Of a stretch of 64,000 nucleotides of DNA, positions 37,228 to 47,267 are shown one piece after another. The stretch is from Gigaspora margarita (Eukaryota; Glomeromycota; Glomeromycetes; Diversisporales; Gigasporaceae), in assembly GCA_009809945.1 (NCBI GenBank), contig WTPW01000999.1, positions 22,628-86,627 of the forward strand, given 5' to 3'. A program made the translations under genes and the position numbers. The notes under the pieces are model-generated. The model was not told the origin of the DNA and searched no databases. It saw nothing but the letters and a program-made list of their open reading frames with translations. Numbering within the stretch: the stretch's first letter is position 1; the number at the start of each line of letters is the position of its first letter.

Positions 37228-37968
37228 TTAATTGTAGAATGATGGAATAAAGTTATTATCGGAGAATAAATCATTATATAAAAAGAAAATATTATTATTA
37301 TATGTGTTATCCGTAAGATTATTATTTTCCATAGTGTATCCGGTATCGATATGTGCTTGATAAGAAAAGGGTCCGACATTTTGAGAAGCATTGGTGATTT
37401 TTTCTTCATAGAAGTCAGAATAAAGAGTAACATCATCAATATTATCTGATTGTTGTTGAGGATATCCAGATAGAGATAGATTCGATGCATGATCCTGCAC
37501 AGGATTAGGGGGCATAAAATATAGCATAGATGTTCCATCAAAGTCATTTTCAAAATTGTTGAGAATATACTGGTAGACCTGTTCTGAGTCATATAAGTTA
37601 GAATTAAGAGTAGCATCATCATCAATAACTGGTTGTTGTTGGAAGCATCCAGATAGAGATAGGGATGATTCACAACCTTGCACAGAATTAGGGATTACGG
37701 AAGGTAGCATAGATATTCCATTAAAGTCATTTTCAGAACCGTTAGGAATATAAACCTGTACTGAGTGTTTACCATCCTTCTTCGGCCCGCGTTTTTTACC
37801 CGAATCAATAAAAGCACATTCAAGATTACATAGTGTACAACGTTTACATATTGCACCTCCGGAGCATTTTGCATGTTTTTGCTAGCAATTTGTACATGCT
37901 CTGGTCACATAAAAGCCTCGTCGCTGTTGTTGTTGTTTTTGTCGTTGTTGATGACGTGAAAAAGACAT
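37228..37968 (-). pseudogene. Zn2Cys6 zinc-cluster gene, copy B, single in-frame TAG
   Basis: ATG at 37968-37966 to TAA at 37230-37228, 246 codons, single exon. N-terminal Gln/Arg tract (residues 7-17); cluster C25-X2-C28-X6-C35-X5-C41-X2-C44-X6-C51 within RACTNC..KHAKCSGGAICKRC; basic DSGKKRGPKKDG follows. The rest holds two direct copies of an approximately 67-residue module, each with END(F)..G.SML, PN.VQ, LSLSG..QQQ and DD.TL.S..Y (about residues 82-140 and 149-207), then an Asn/Tyr-rich tail. The lone fault is TAG at codon 29, inside the cluster, where copy A has CAG (Gln). A transcription-factor role is inferred from the cluster; no fungal regulatory middle-homology region is present. 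It could be read-through, an allele or a dead copy. A GTTGTTGTTGTT microsatellite encodes the Gln tract. Confidence 0.8.
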
Positions 37969-38460
37969 AATTGATCAATGGTATATAATTAATTAATGAC
38001 GATAAGTATTTTTATAGAAGCTGATGCTGATGACAACAGAAAACTTTGTATATTTAATCAAAAAATATGGGCAAAGAAAGCTATATTCAATACGTAAACC
38101 CTTATGGATTATTTAATAGAAAAAAGGAACAAAATACAGATATTTATATTTGAATTTTTGAATTCAACGAAATGTAATTGCAATTTTTTATATTAGTAAA
38201 TGTATTTTTTTTATTAATACCATATAAATAATTATTATTCAATATATATTACATATTTTGATATTTTTGGAAATCGTAGGCAGATCGTATCACTTTTTTT
38301 TTTATAAAAGGATGCGTTTTTTTGTATTTTCCCAATTTTTTTTACGCAGATCAAAAAGTTTTTTAGAAAAATCTCACGGGCATCAATTTTATAACGTAAT
38401 TTAAGGGGAAACGAAGTCGATTGATATGTTGGTGCAACATTTTACAATTCAAAATGAAGC

Positions 38461-39659
38461 TTGTTTGTCTGGGTTTCCAGAATGAATCAAGAAAATCATT
38501 TTATTTACGTTCGGTTTCCAGCAAACCTATCGGTAGCCAATAACGCTTGGTGTCAGATATCTAAAAACAATGAAGCTAGAGCTAAATGGTTAATTTATCA
38601 TTTTGGCAAAGCGCATGCATTGTTCCACACAATTCGCCTTGGTCCGAAGTTTGTTAATGCCATTGTGATTCAAAAACTTCTTGAGAAAGGGGCGATAAGT
38701 AATAGATATTTTATACAACGATTTTTACTTTCTTTTGGCTCAAAATGAATAGAAATGAAAATTGAACATAACGTAGGAGAGAGTATCGATAGTGAACAAA
38801 TCCGCAAAGTACAACAAAAATGTGCTGTACCTTGAGTAGTGATATACCGCATCCAGTTTTTACTTATTTTTTGCTCAAGTCATCAAAAAAATTAAATCCT
38901 GTAAATGAATCGGATACTAATCATGACTTAGCCATTAAGAGAAATGATATGAAGGCATTTCATTTTCTAACTGGAGGCCCATATGCGATCAATCAGGCTA
39001 AAAAAAAGCTTGAAGATAATTTGAGTGCGATTAAAGATTTGATCACAATATGAAAATCTATACCTTTTCCTCCGCGGCCTAAACATAAACATTACGAAGG
39101 TAAAAACCTGGAAGAATATTCTGCAAAAGACGGTTATGAAAACTACAGGCAATTGAATATTATCGTTCGTGCAATATTGATTCACGAGGAATTAGTGAAT
39201 TATTGTCTTGAAGTGAAAGTAGAAAAGTTTCAAGGGTGTAATGAACACATTAAAGAAAAGAATTCTATTGATAGAAAGAAAAATTCAAATCATACAGATC
39301 ATATCGAAATTAATCACCTTGAACATAGTTCCCAATCTGAAAATGGAAGTCATTCGACTGTCGATTCTGATACAAATAAATCATGTTCTTCTGTTAAAAC
39401 TATCTCAATTGTTCTTTATAAACCCCTGCTATGTAATATAACCTTTTATGATTGGGTTCTTATTAAATTCTCTGCTGATTCTGATATCGCAAAATTTGCG
39501 TTTAATGATATTTTAGAAACTAGAATAAGTTTTATGAGAAATCCTCTAAAAAATTTGAACCTAAATTCATTGAAGCATGCAATATATTTAAAGTTTATTG
39601 CAATGCTAGAAATTTCTTTTCAGTCAAACATCTTGAACTTCTTAAAAAGTTTCACATGA
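38461..39659 (+). pseudogene. Degraded gene of an unrecognised fungal family
   Basis: Plus-strand frames carry well-formed protein: 38461-38745 (FPANLSVANNAWC, WLIYHFGKAHALFHTIRLG, KFVNAIVIQKLLEKGAISN, RYFIQRFLL), continuing as KIEHNVGESIDSEQIRK; 38820-39053 (SDIPHPVFTYFLL, FHFLTGGPYAINQAKKKL); then PFPPRPKHKHYEG, GYENYRQLNIIVRAILIHE and a 168-codon open frame to 39659, partly Ser/Asn/His-rich. The pieces follow one another like one protein but are interrupted by two TGA codons and one frame change. Helical, repeat-free; no enzyme motif that I can name. It resembles an uncharacterised family I associate with arbuscular mycorrhizal fungi. An acceptor-like TTTCCAG precedes the likely first codons (38484). 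Confidence 0.55.
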
Positions 39660-39850
39660 AGATATTCTTTAACTTTGTTTAAATTTTATTTACCGGGTTT
39701 ATTTGGTCTTCCATATATTTTCAAGTTGCCAATGCAAATAATAGAGGATTCAAATATCAAATTTAAGCTAATAAGAAAAAAGAAAAAATGACCAATATCA
39801 AAAGAAGAAAAACTAACATAATTTTTTTGTTGAAATTTCTAAATTTCTAT

Positions 39851-40003
39851 TGCCTGCAAATAGACCAGTCCAAAAACTGGACCTAGACTGGTCCTGGACT
39901 GGGACTTTTTTATGGACTGGTCTATTGACCACGGTCTGGTCTGCGGACTGTTACCCGGAGGTCTTTTGGACCAAGACCGGACCAGACAGACCGTAACACC
40001 CCT
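39851..40003. mobile_element. Possible hAT-like MITE with GGTCTGGTC words
   Basis: GACCAGTCC / GGACTGGTC / GGTCTGGTC words crowd a GC-rich 150-bp island. The flanks CTATTGC recur on both sides (near 39847 and 40001). The right end, complemented, reads GGGGTGTTACGGTCTG, a hAT-like start; the left end does not mirror it, so it may be truncated. Confidence 0.45.
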
Positions 40004-40017
40004 ATTGCTAAATTTTA

Positions 40018-40235
40018 CAGGAGAGTTCCCAAAATTCTGGGTTGGATGCGTCAGATCTAGGTCGGCGTTTAGCCCAAGTTGTTAGCAGGTTCTATAGCAA
40101 AATTATCAGCTGGGATTTTTTACTTAATGAATGGATATGATTTATTAGTAAAATTTTTTATGATCATGGGGCAAAAATTGATTAATTCTGATGCACTCTG
40201 AAGTATTCCGACCCAGAATTTTGGGGACGCCCCTG
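40018..40235. mobile_element. Mariner-like MITE, copy 1
   Basis: Ends CAGGAGAGTTCCCAAAATTC (left) and, complemented, CAGGGGCGTCCCCAAAATTC (right), flanked by TA on both sides. 218 bp. A diverged copy lies at 60878-61104. Confidence 0.75.
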
Positions 40236-40920
40236 TATGAGTTCCTAAGAGCGTGGGTTTACCATATATGATCTTGGTTGAGTTATAAACGCAATACATA
40301 TTGAATTGATTAGTACCAGATTTTTCAAAAATATTAAAATCTACAATCAAATATTACGTAATTTTGTAAGTAATAACAGTCGATCGAGATGTCATATCTA
40401 AATTTTTATCATATGATTTTCATAAATTACACAAATCGATGAAATCACGTTTTTAAACATTTTACCCAAGTCTTAGCTATAACACACAACATTCCTAAAA
40501 CAAATGAGTTGCCAGGGCTTCAACGAACCGAACAGTATAGAGATTATGAAAAACTAACCTTACCAGATAATACGCAATCTCTTCAAAGATGAACAATTAT
40601 TTTGCCTTCTTTCGTAAGATTCTTTTGGAGTTTTCAAGATCTTGACATGAAAAATAGCTTGTCGAACGCGCACGAGCAAGATCTTTCTGTGAAATGCATC
40701 TTTGAACAAAGGGTATCTTATAAAAATATAGAGAAAAATAAAAAAACCGGTTTTGTAGTATTCAGATTGCAATTTTGCTAATGCTGTTTTTTCTTTTTTT
40801 TTAATATTTAGCAACCTATATTCACGGTAAAATCATAGTAAATTATACTCTTCTATTATTTACACTTTCGCTGTATTCTAATTTATTATATCAACAACGC
40901 TTTATGAAAATTCACAATAT

Positions 40921-41156
40921 GGGCTTGGATTAAGAAAAGGAACAAATTTGACAAAAAAAACAACAGTTACAAAAAATTGATTATCTTACGAACTATTGAA
41001 CGAAATTATGTGATTTTGGTACCATTCGATTCGTCTCATTGAGACGAATCGAATAGTACCAAAACTACATAATTTCGTTCGATAGTTCATAAGATAATCA
41101 ATTTTTTGTAACTGTTGTTTTTTTGTCAAATTCGTCCCTTTTCTCATTACCAAGCC
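40921..41156. repeat. Long near-perfect palindrome (236 bp)
   Basis: Arms of about 115 bp (left 40921-41037, right 41042-41156). Left begins GGGCTTGGATTAAGAAAAGG; the centre is CGTCTCATTGAGACG with almost no loop. Only scattered mismatches. A foldback element or recent inverted duplication, able to form a cruciform. ATAT-type words on both flanks. Confidence 0.88.
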
Positions 41157-42170
41157 TATATATTTTGAGTTGTATAGATTTTATTTTTTATTAGTTATAC
41201 CGTCAATATTGAAATTTATTGAATTTGGTCTCTGAAGAACTAAATCTTATACGACTAGCGAATTAGCTTTGATACCATTTTTCTTTTAATGAACCCAATT
41301 AGTAGTAACTAGAACGATTACAATTATTAATTTATATGCAATTTTTGAAATATGAAAACCATGTGTGAATTAAATAGCTTTTGAGCAATAAAGAATAATG
41401 TGTAGTATCTAAATTTTTTGTACATGACTGTGAATAATAAAAATATATGTAGTAATATAATATTTTCAATAAAAAATAAAATTTACATACTACACGGTCT
41501 TTTATTAGTTCAATTAATAAATACATTGTTAACTATTCTTAAAGTATATTAAACTAACTATTTTTAATGGGTCTAATTATAAGTTTGTATAGACAAGAGG
41601 CTACAGTAATACCGGTAGTTTTATTTCTGCTCAAATCTTTTGATTCAATTCAACTCATAGTTCGTCCTTAAAAATAAAACAGTACTACACAAATACAATA
41701 TTTTAGTACTTCGTACGTTTTGTTAAAAAGCTTTCAAAATCAGAGTAAGTTGTTAAGAATACTTATGTTAAATAAAAAACCTTCATAAATCGGTTAAATA
41801 TAAAGCTTTATTATACTACTGGTACTATAAAATATAAAACAAAAGGCTATGTTTAGGGGCAAGATTCTTTTTGGTTTTATTTTTTATCTTATTTTAAACT
41901 TAACCACAACGTAGTGTTTAATTTTTTGAGTCGTTGCACTATATCTCGTGAGTGCAGTTGCTATTTATGAACCCCTGAAACTAGTGATTAAAAACAGACC
42001 ACCATTGCAATTTACTATAAAAAGAGGACTTCACATATATATGTCGATCACTCAAATTTCATAGTAAAAACATTACCCCACTGATCTGTGACATCTCGAC
42101 TGACTGATAATGATCTATGACTTATCCCTTACTTAACATTAAGCAATATTAAATAATTATTGCATTCTGT
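41157..42170. other. AT-rich stretch, nothing recognised
   Basis: No gene, repeat array or element ends found. Confidence 0.5.
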
Positions 42171-42711
42171 CACCCTATAAGAAAAATGTATCGTATAGTC
42201 ACAGGATGGAATCGGATAGGCACGGGTCATTTTGGCACAGGTCAAGGTCCGGATTTGTACGGGTATGGCCTGAGTTGGTTCGGATTTGGTGGACTGTGAG
42301 GGACCGTGTGCCTGTGCCAATTGGACCGTAAATGGCACAGGTTTTGCAGCAGTTTACTAGTCGAATCGGCACAGGATTTGGTACAGGTAATGAACGTAAA
42401 TTCATGTGCCACCATGAAAATGAAGTGGATTAACTATTAAAACATAAATTTACATAGGTAATCAATATAAGATGAACAAGCTAACTGCATACGAAGCAAA
42501 ATTTTGTAAGGAATTTGTTTTGTTAAGACACACAGGGAAGCTTCATTAGTGAAATCATGAGATATCGCTCTTTTTTTAAAAAAAAATCCTTTACTGATCT
42601 TTCGCTCTCCACGAAACGAGCCAACACATATCACGAGCCAACACGTGTGTAACATACACATACATGTCATCTGAACGTGTCATTTCATATGACGTGATAT
42701 TATGTGCCACC

Positions 42712-43562
42712 TAGGGTGAGTGGCACAGAGGTCTCTGGCATGCCAATATGGCATGCCAATGGTGGCATGCCAGTGGCATGCCCAAAACACAAATAGTCTA
42801 TAGGCATGCCATTTATATATATTCTGAAATATTTCGAATAGAAAGTGAATTTCGAGTAGAATTAAGAGAAAATTTGAGAGAGGTTCTATAATATTCCGAA
42901 TAGTAATACAACATATATACCATATTTTCCCAAAATAAGCTACCTTTGAAAATAAGCTACACTCTCTCTTTTGGTCAAATACTCCAAACCATCTTTAACC
43001 TGAAAATAAGCTACCCCACGATCGACAATAGTCGCTATATAGTAAAGTTCAAATTTTTCTATGTAAATCGATTAAAGTCGCTTAAGCAAACTTATTTAGA
43101 AGATCAAAATACACATAATCTAAAATTTTTGTCAAGTTAAGATTAGAGAACTTTTTATTATTTGACTTTTGAATTTTACATTCGGCGAAAAAATTAAAAT
43201 TTTTTAAAAAAATATATTCACGAACATAAAAATTAAAAGTTAAATAATAAAAATTTCTCTAATATTGATAAAAATTTCAGGATAAGTGTATTTTGATCTT
43301 TCAAATAAGTTTACTTAAGCAATATTAATCGATTTCATAGTAAAATTTGGACTTTACTATGTAGCAACTTTCTGTGATTGGCCAAAAATCGATTTTACCT
43401 GAAAATAAGCTATCTGGAAAATATAGTATTATAATTGACCAATCAAAATAAATATATTTATCATGTGGTTTAAAGGCATGCCACCTGGCATGCCTGGCAT
43501 GAGCTTTAGCAAATGGCATGCCATCTGGCATGCAAAATTTTTTAGCCATGCCACATACCCTA
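42712..43562. mobile_element. hAT-like element with GGCATGCC arrays, nested
   Basis: Perfect 8-bp duplication GTGCCACC at 42704-42711 and 43563-43570; element 1 shows the empty site (GGTGGCAC, 35509-35516). Ends TAGGGTGAGTGGCA and, complemented, TAGGGTATGTGGCA. Both subterminal regions are packed with the palindrome GGCATGCC (six or more full or near copies). It contains the MITE at 42920-43426. Confidence 0.87.
42920..43426. mobile_element. Pogo-like MITE (AATAAGCTAC family), copy 1
   Basis: Ends CCATATTTTCCCAAAATAAG and, complemented, CTATATTTTCCAGATAGCTT, flanked by TA (42918-42919, 43427-43428). The inside matches 58506-59053 in opposite orientation (TATAGTAAAGTCCAA, AAATCGATTAATATTGC). 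It is the innermost of three nested elements. TA target and TIR style recall pogo/Tigger. Confidence 0.8.
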
Positions 43563-43704
43563 GTGCCACCCTTTGCCACAATGTCCGTGCCATTATTACC
43601 GTGCCATTCCGTAAAACGTTCCTGCACATGCCACAAGATACGTGCCATTTTGAGCATTCCCAACACCAACCTGTACTACCACCTATACCACTTTTCTTAT
43701 AGGG

Positions 43705-44640
43705 TCACTTATTACGTATACATATAAAACACATGATAACATTTAGAAATGAACGATCCAAATTGAGGTTGAACGAAAAATTGCGGTTAAGAATTAAGTT
43801 ATTGTAAAAATAATTATTATTGATTATTGCAACTTAATATTAAGTAATGTTAAGTAATAATATATATCTGACTTTGCCCATCTCTACCTGATATTATTTA
43901 TCTCGCTTTGAAAATTATGTTCGATTGTAAAGTGATTTTCTTAATAAAAATTCAATACAAATGAAATATTTTTATGATTTATGATTTATGATTTTCTTAT
44001 TCATATCCTCAAAAACAAATGCACAATCATACAACATTAAGGTTATCGTGAGTTGGCTGTCAGAGATACATTATTTTGCAAATGCGATAAAGGGATTATG
44101 GACGCTGTATGCAGAGGTGTATGTTAGCACTTCAAATTTAAAGGTTAGGATTGATCGATCCATTTTCGATTTCTTATTTGGAAATGTATCTTAAGTGCAG
44201 AAATTAAGATTAGGGTTAGGCAAGTTTTATAGATAAAATTACTCTCCAAATATTTTTACTAGTCATAAAGATTTACACTCGTTTCTTGTATTTTTCAGTT
44301 TCAGTTTCAGTTTTTTTTTTTTTTCCTCTTAATAATGCTCATTCCCTATATTTTTCAGTTATTTTTTTTGTTATATAAAAATTACAATTAGAGAGATAAA
44401 TCATCTGATGGTTGAAGTTGGCTTAGAATGTATCATATCACGATTAGTTGATTAATAACAGGATTTAGGTAAACTTTGTACCAAAATTATTGGCAGAATT
44501 TTTTTCTTAGAATGCCAGAACAGTTTTATAGGCAAAATCTTAAAAGTAGAAAAATTTTTTTCTTAATTTTGTCACATTTAATACGTTGGTTCAATAATTT
44601 GAATCCCAAATCTGGGACTTATTATATTTATCATCAAACT
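43705..44640. other. AT-rich stretch, nothing firm
   Basis: A 68-codon plus-strand open frame (43988-44194) has no family resemblance. Pyrimidine and CAGTTT runs near 44297-44325. No element ends. Confidence 0.45.
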
Positions 44641-44685
44641 AGTTTTAAGATTTTTACATCATGACAAATCTTTAACTCAAAAATC

Positions 44686-44815
44686 TGTAATGGTGCATAC
44701 TCAAAACACTCACAGTAACGGTGCTTATTCAAAGCACTCGAAGATCTACAACAGTAACGATGCTTATTCAAATCACTCAAAGATCTGCAACGGTAACGGT
44801 GCTTATTCAAAATTT
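44686..44815. repeat. Short tandem repeat, about 48-bp units
   Basis: About three units of CAGTAACGGTGCTTATTCAA followed by CACTCAAAGATCTGCAA. Low divergence. A further CACTCAAAGATCTGCAA lies at about 45152-45168. Confidence 0.75.
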
Positions 44816-45399
44816 TTACCAAACAACCCTAGTATCGCCTGAGAAAATGCAGTCACATGATTACAAGCAGCAAATTAGCCAATAATCGATTATGATTTGA
44901 TATGACATAGACAAACGTTCGTTTTGCTTATTACCGGTACTCAAAAATATTCATAAGTAACCACCTCCTGCGCATCAACAAAAATTTTCCTCGAAACGAT
45001 TTTACATTTAAAACTTCTAATTATTAAGCTTACTATAGACCCTAACCCTAATAAAATGAAGTTTGAAAATTTTTCGATACTCACGTGATCGCAACTTATA
45101 ATGGTGAAAATTTTTTAACCAAAATACGACACATGGCAAATCCTGGTAACACTCAAAGATCTGCAACAATTTTACAACATATGACACATAAACTTGGTTG
45201 GTAGAATGAAATACCTTAATAATAATGTTTAATGAAAAGGTTTTCCTTTAGTAATGTTTAACGAGGAAATCCCTCAATATAATTAGTATTAACAAGGAAA
45301 TCCCTTAATATAAATAGTAATGTCTTAATATAATAGTAATGTTTAACGAAAAAGGTTTTTAGCTTATTCAAAAAAAAAAGAACAAAAGCATAAATGTTT

Positions 45400-45618
45400 G
45401 CATTTCATTGTGCTCGCTTATTTTAAGGGATTGTTTGAGTTGTTTGATTGTTTGAGATCATTTATGCTGAATTGTTAAATGCACAGGTTTCTTTTGAGAT
45501 ATTAAGACCTGCATTTCATTGTGCTTACTTATTTTAAGGGATTGTTTGAATTGTTTGAGAATTCATTTATGCTGAATGCTAAATGCATGGGTTTTCATTT
45601 GGGATATTAAGATCTGCA
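45400..45618. repeat. Tandem duplication, 111-bp units, abutting zinc-cluster fragment C
   Basis: GCATTTCATTGTGCT starts both units (45400, 45511); shared TTATTTTAAGGGATTGTTTG and ATTTATGCTGAAT. It lies exactly where the lost N-terminal half of fragment C would be. A smaller array of AACGAGGAAATCCCT words precedes it (45240-45350). Confidence 0.8.
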
Positions 45619-45619
45619 T

Positions 45620-46236
45620 TGTTTCTAACGGTCCTGAAAATTATTTTATGGAACATCTATGCTACCTTCCATAATCCCTAATTCCTCGCAAGGTCATGCA
45701 TCGACTCTATCTTTATCTGGATATCCTCAACAACAACTAGAAAATATTGATTAATTACTCTTTATTCAGAATTATATGACCCAGAACAATAACTTTGAAA
45801 ATGACATTGATGGAACATCTATGCTATATTCTATGATCCCTAATCTCGTGCAGAGTCATTCATCGACCATATCTCTGTCTGAATACACTCAATAAAAATC
45901 AGTTGATATTGATGACGTTACTATTTATTCTGACTTCTATAAAAAAAAAAGCTGCCCATGCTTTTCAAGAAATCAATACCTTTTCTTATCAAGTACACAC
46001 CGATACTGGATATATTATACAAAACAATAATCTTATAGATAACACACATATTAATAATAATATCGTATATTTTCACCCTCAAAAATAGGCACATCTGGCC
46101 TCACTATGAAAATTTAGACAGAATTATAATGAACTTGGCCATCATTACATGCAAAATCAGTTTTAATTTCAGTAATATTTCTTTTTATATGATGATTTAT
46201 TCTCTGTTAATAATTTTATGCTATCATTCCAAATTA
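45620..46236 (+). pseudogene. Zinc-cluster family fragment C (C-terminal half only)
   Basis: Plus-strand sequence matches copy B from its first repeated module onward (TCTATGCTACCTTCC, TCTATCTTTATCTGGATATC, TTCTGACTTCTAT, GATACTGGATATATT) to the tail stop, and similarity runs on into the 3' flank (CACTTAAAGTTATTGTTAAT). The Gln tract and zinc cluster are absent, their place taken by a tandem duplication. Several stops and frame changes, plus about 100 bp of unrelated sequence near 46065-46165. A dead copy, opposite in orientation to A and B. Confidence 0.75.
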
Positions 46237-46239
46237 AAA

Positions 46240-46953
46240 AAAATTTTTGTGTCATTTCACTTAAAGTTATTGTTAATAACCAAAATTTTTATTCAATTAA
46301 ATGTTATTTTTAAATCTTATTGTTTATTTATAATTTAAATTATTTTGCGTAAAATTTATCCATTACATAGTGCGGTTCTAAAATACAAATGCTATGATAT
46401 TATGATTTCATCATGGCGTGAATAGAAAGAAATTATTATACAGATATGTTACGCAGTATTTTTGCAAATTTTTTTCCTAAACAGGATCTCCTCGGGCACT
46501 CGTTATTTCAATTTATCTATTTATTGATATAAGCATCTTTCAATTTTCAATTCTTAATGCAGATCATGATATTTAATGTATTAGATTACTAAAAACGTAT
46601 TTATTAATTAAATTAGAGTAGTTGCGCAACATGCAGTGCTGCGCAAGACCAGTACGATCAACAAGTTAAAACTAGGCTCAATTAGTCTATTTAACTTTTA
46701 TATAAAAGATTTCTACTCGCTGATGAAATAAATACGAATAAAATAGAAAATATTATGAATCATATAACCTATTTAAATACTAATTATACATGGGTTGGAA
46801 TGTGATCGCAAATAATACAGCATCATAGTAATGACATAAATTCGAATAGCTTCTTTAAGTTACCGATTAGAGTAAGATTGTAATATTCATCAAATAAGTT
46901 AACAAACTTTAGAGATAAACGTATAAACACAAATAATTTAATTAGTTATCTTA
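46240..46953. other. AT-rich stretch, nothing recognised
   Basis: Only a small hairpin TTGCGCAACATGCAGTGCTG with its partner (46621-46648). Confidence 0.45.
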
Positions 46954-46961
46954 ACACCAAC

Positions 46962-47259
46962 AGGACCCCGGACATATAGTACAGAGGTCATACGTTACGC
47001 ATTTTAGCAAAAACCCCTGAAATTTGAGAAGTAAAAAAACAGTTTTTGGCAATTATCTTGGTATCCAGTAGTCCAATTTGAATGAACTTTTTTTTAAAAT
47101 GAAGCTCTCAGTGAGACGCATCTAACAAAAAAAAGTTTATTCAATTCTAATAACTGGATCGGAAGTTATTTAAGTAAATAGATTTTGACGTTTTCAGCAA
47201 ATTAGGTCAAAATTGGCCAAAATCCAGTTATGACCTATATGAAAGATGTCCGGGGTCCT
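46962..47259. mobile_element. hAT-like MITE with perfect 8-bp duplication
   Basis: ACACCAAC at 46954-46961 and 47260-47267. Ends AGGACCCCGGACAT and, complemented, AGGACCCCGGACAT (perfect for 14 bp). 298 bp, non-coding, apparently recent given the intact ends. Confidence 0.87.
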
Positions 47260-47267
47260 ACACCAAC

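Larger units (their letters stand above)
21900..38300. repeat. Segmental duplication, copy B (about 16.4 kb)
   Basis: Colinear with copy A (see 9190-21010), longer because of insertions at about 22.56-23.35, 25.90-27.19, 27.29-28.61, 31.39-31.94 and 33.06-36.92 kb. Contains R1-B, the body, R2-B and zinc-cluster copy B. Confidence 0.9.
42173..43704 (-). mobile_element. CCCTATAAG-family element 2, with nested insertions
   Basis: Ends CCCTATAAGAAAAATG (left) and CACTTTTCTTATAGGG (right); 3-bp duplication TCA at 42170-42172 and 43705-43707. Inverted relative to element 1. Without the nested hAT-like element it is about 670 bp, close to element 1 (623 bp). Subterminal GGCAC/GTGCC words on both sides. 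Confidence 0.82.

Noticed and set aside
43325-43669. 114-codon minus-strand frame and overlapping plus-strand frames
   Set aside because: All are translations of the GGCATGCC/GTGCC-rich ends of nested DNA elements.
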